Assembly: GCF_938039245.1 (NCBI RefSeq)
Contig: NZ_CALHVN010000066.1
Coordinates: 1 to 6,173 of the forward strand
Length of the DNA stretch: 6,173 nucleotides
Direction of reading: 5' to 3'
DNA from: an uncultured Campylobacter sp.
GTDB taxonomy: Bacteria > Campylobacterota > Campylobacteria > Campylobacterales > Campylobacteraceae
The translations under genes and the position numbers were made by a program. The first letter of the stretch is position 1. Each line of letters begins with the position of its first letter. The notes below the pieces were generated by a model. That model searched no databases. It was not told where the DNA came from and saw nothing but the letters and a program-made list of their open reading frames with translations. Below are positions 6,120-6,173 of this stretch, piece by piece.

Positions 6120-6173
6120 TGGTGGAGTTAAGCGGGATCGAACCGCCGACCTCTTGAATGCCATTCAAGCGCT
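6120..6173 (-). tRNA. tRNA-Ala(GGC), 3' part, cut by window edge
   Basis: The last 54 bases hold tRNA positions 23 to 76. The anticodon arm is CTTGA-ATGGCAT-TCAAG, giving anticodon GGC (alanine, GCC/GCU codons). The T arm is GGCGG-TTCGATC-CCGCT with one G:U pair, followed by the acceptor strand TAACTCC, discriminator A and an encoded CCA. The acceptor 5' half and most of the D arm lie beyond the right edge. A tRNA end next to a gene cluster can be an integration site, but no copy of this 3' end was found elsewhere in the window. Confidence 0.95.

Noticed and set aside
5969..6157. Plus-strand open frame of 62 codons ending in MVELSGIEPPTS
   Set aside because: It runs antisense through the tRNA-Ala gene; this peptide ending is a well-known false protein from tRNA 3' ends.
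6120..6173. tRNA-Ala as the attachment site of a mobile island carrying the mcc genes
   Set aside because: No second copy of the tRNA 3' end, integrase or insertion sequence is present in the window, and the base composition of the genes looks even.

Overview
The window is one co-directional minus-strand block that carries most of an Mcc-type (SirA-type) respiratory sulfite reduction system with its own two-component regulator. The organism looks like a Campylobacter or close campylobacterota relative. The reasons are the mixed-GC genes with a recurring AAATTT word, the gene set itself (first studied in Wolinella succinogenes) and the kinase architecture. Species was not determined. The C. 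showae/rectus/curvus group is a reasonable guess and only that.

Layout in transcription order (high to low coordinates): the 3' part of a tRNA-Ala(GGC) gene at the right edge; a 145-nt gap with a candidate promoter and a small inverted repeat; mccR (OmpR-family response regulator); mccS (membrane histidine kinase), overlapping mccR by 17 nt and starting at GTG; a 96-nt gap with a direct repeat and a strong ribosome binding site; mccA (octaheme cytochrome c, catalytic subunit); a 54-nt gap with a perfect 9-bp GC-rich stem-loop; mccB (periplasmic FKBP-type prolyl isomerase); mccC (Tat-exported protein with four [4Fe-4S] sites); and the first 39 codons of mccD (NrfD-like membrane quinol dehydrogenase), which runs off the left edge. 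No gene is supported on the plus strand.

Proposed working: MccD oxidises menaquinol in the membrane and passes electrons through MccC to MccA, which reduces sulfite to sulfide in the periplasm. MccB probably helps fold or mature MccA. MccS probably senses a periplasmic signal through a Tll0287-like domain that itself carries a heme c motif, and signals to MccR, which probably controls mccABCD from the gap upstream of mccA.

Most notable: (1) MccA has seven CXXCH motifs plus one CX15CH motif, and keeps residues matching the recalled copper ligands and active site of the Wolinella enzyme; (2) the sensor kinase is itself a predicted periplasmic cytochrome c; (3) the ATP-binding G1 box of that kinase is degenerate; (4) a 9-bp direct repeat lies where the -35 region of an mccA promoter would be. 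The pathway is known, so the less described parts are the regulatory ones.
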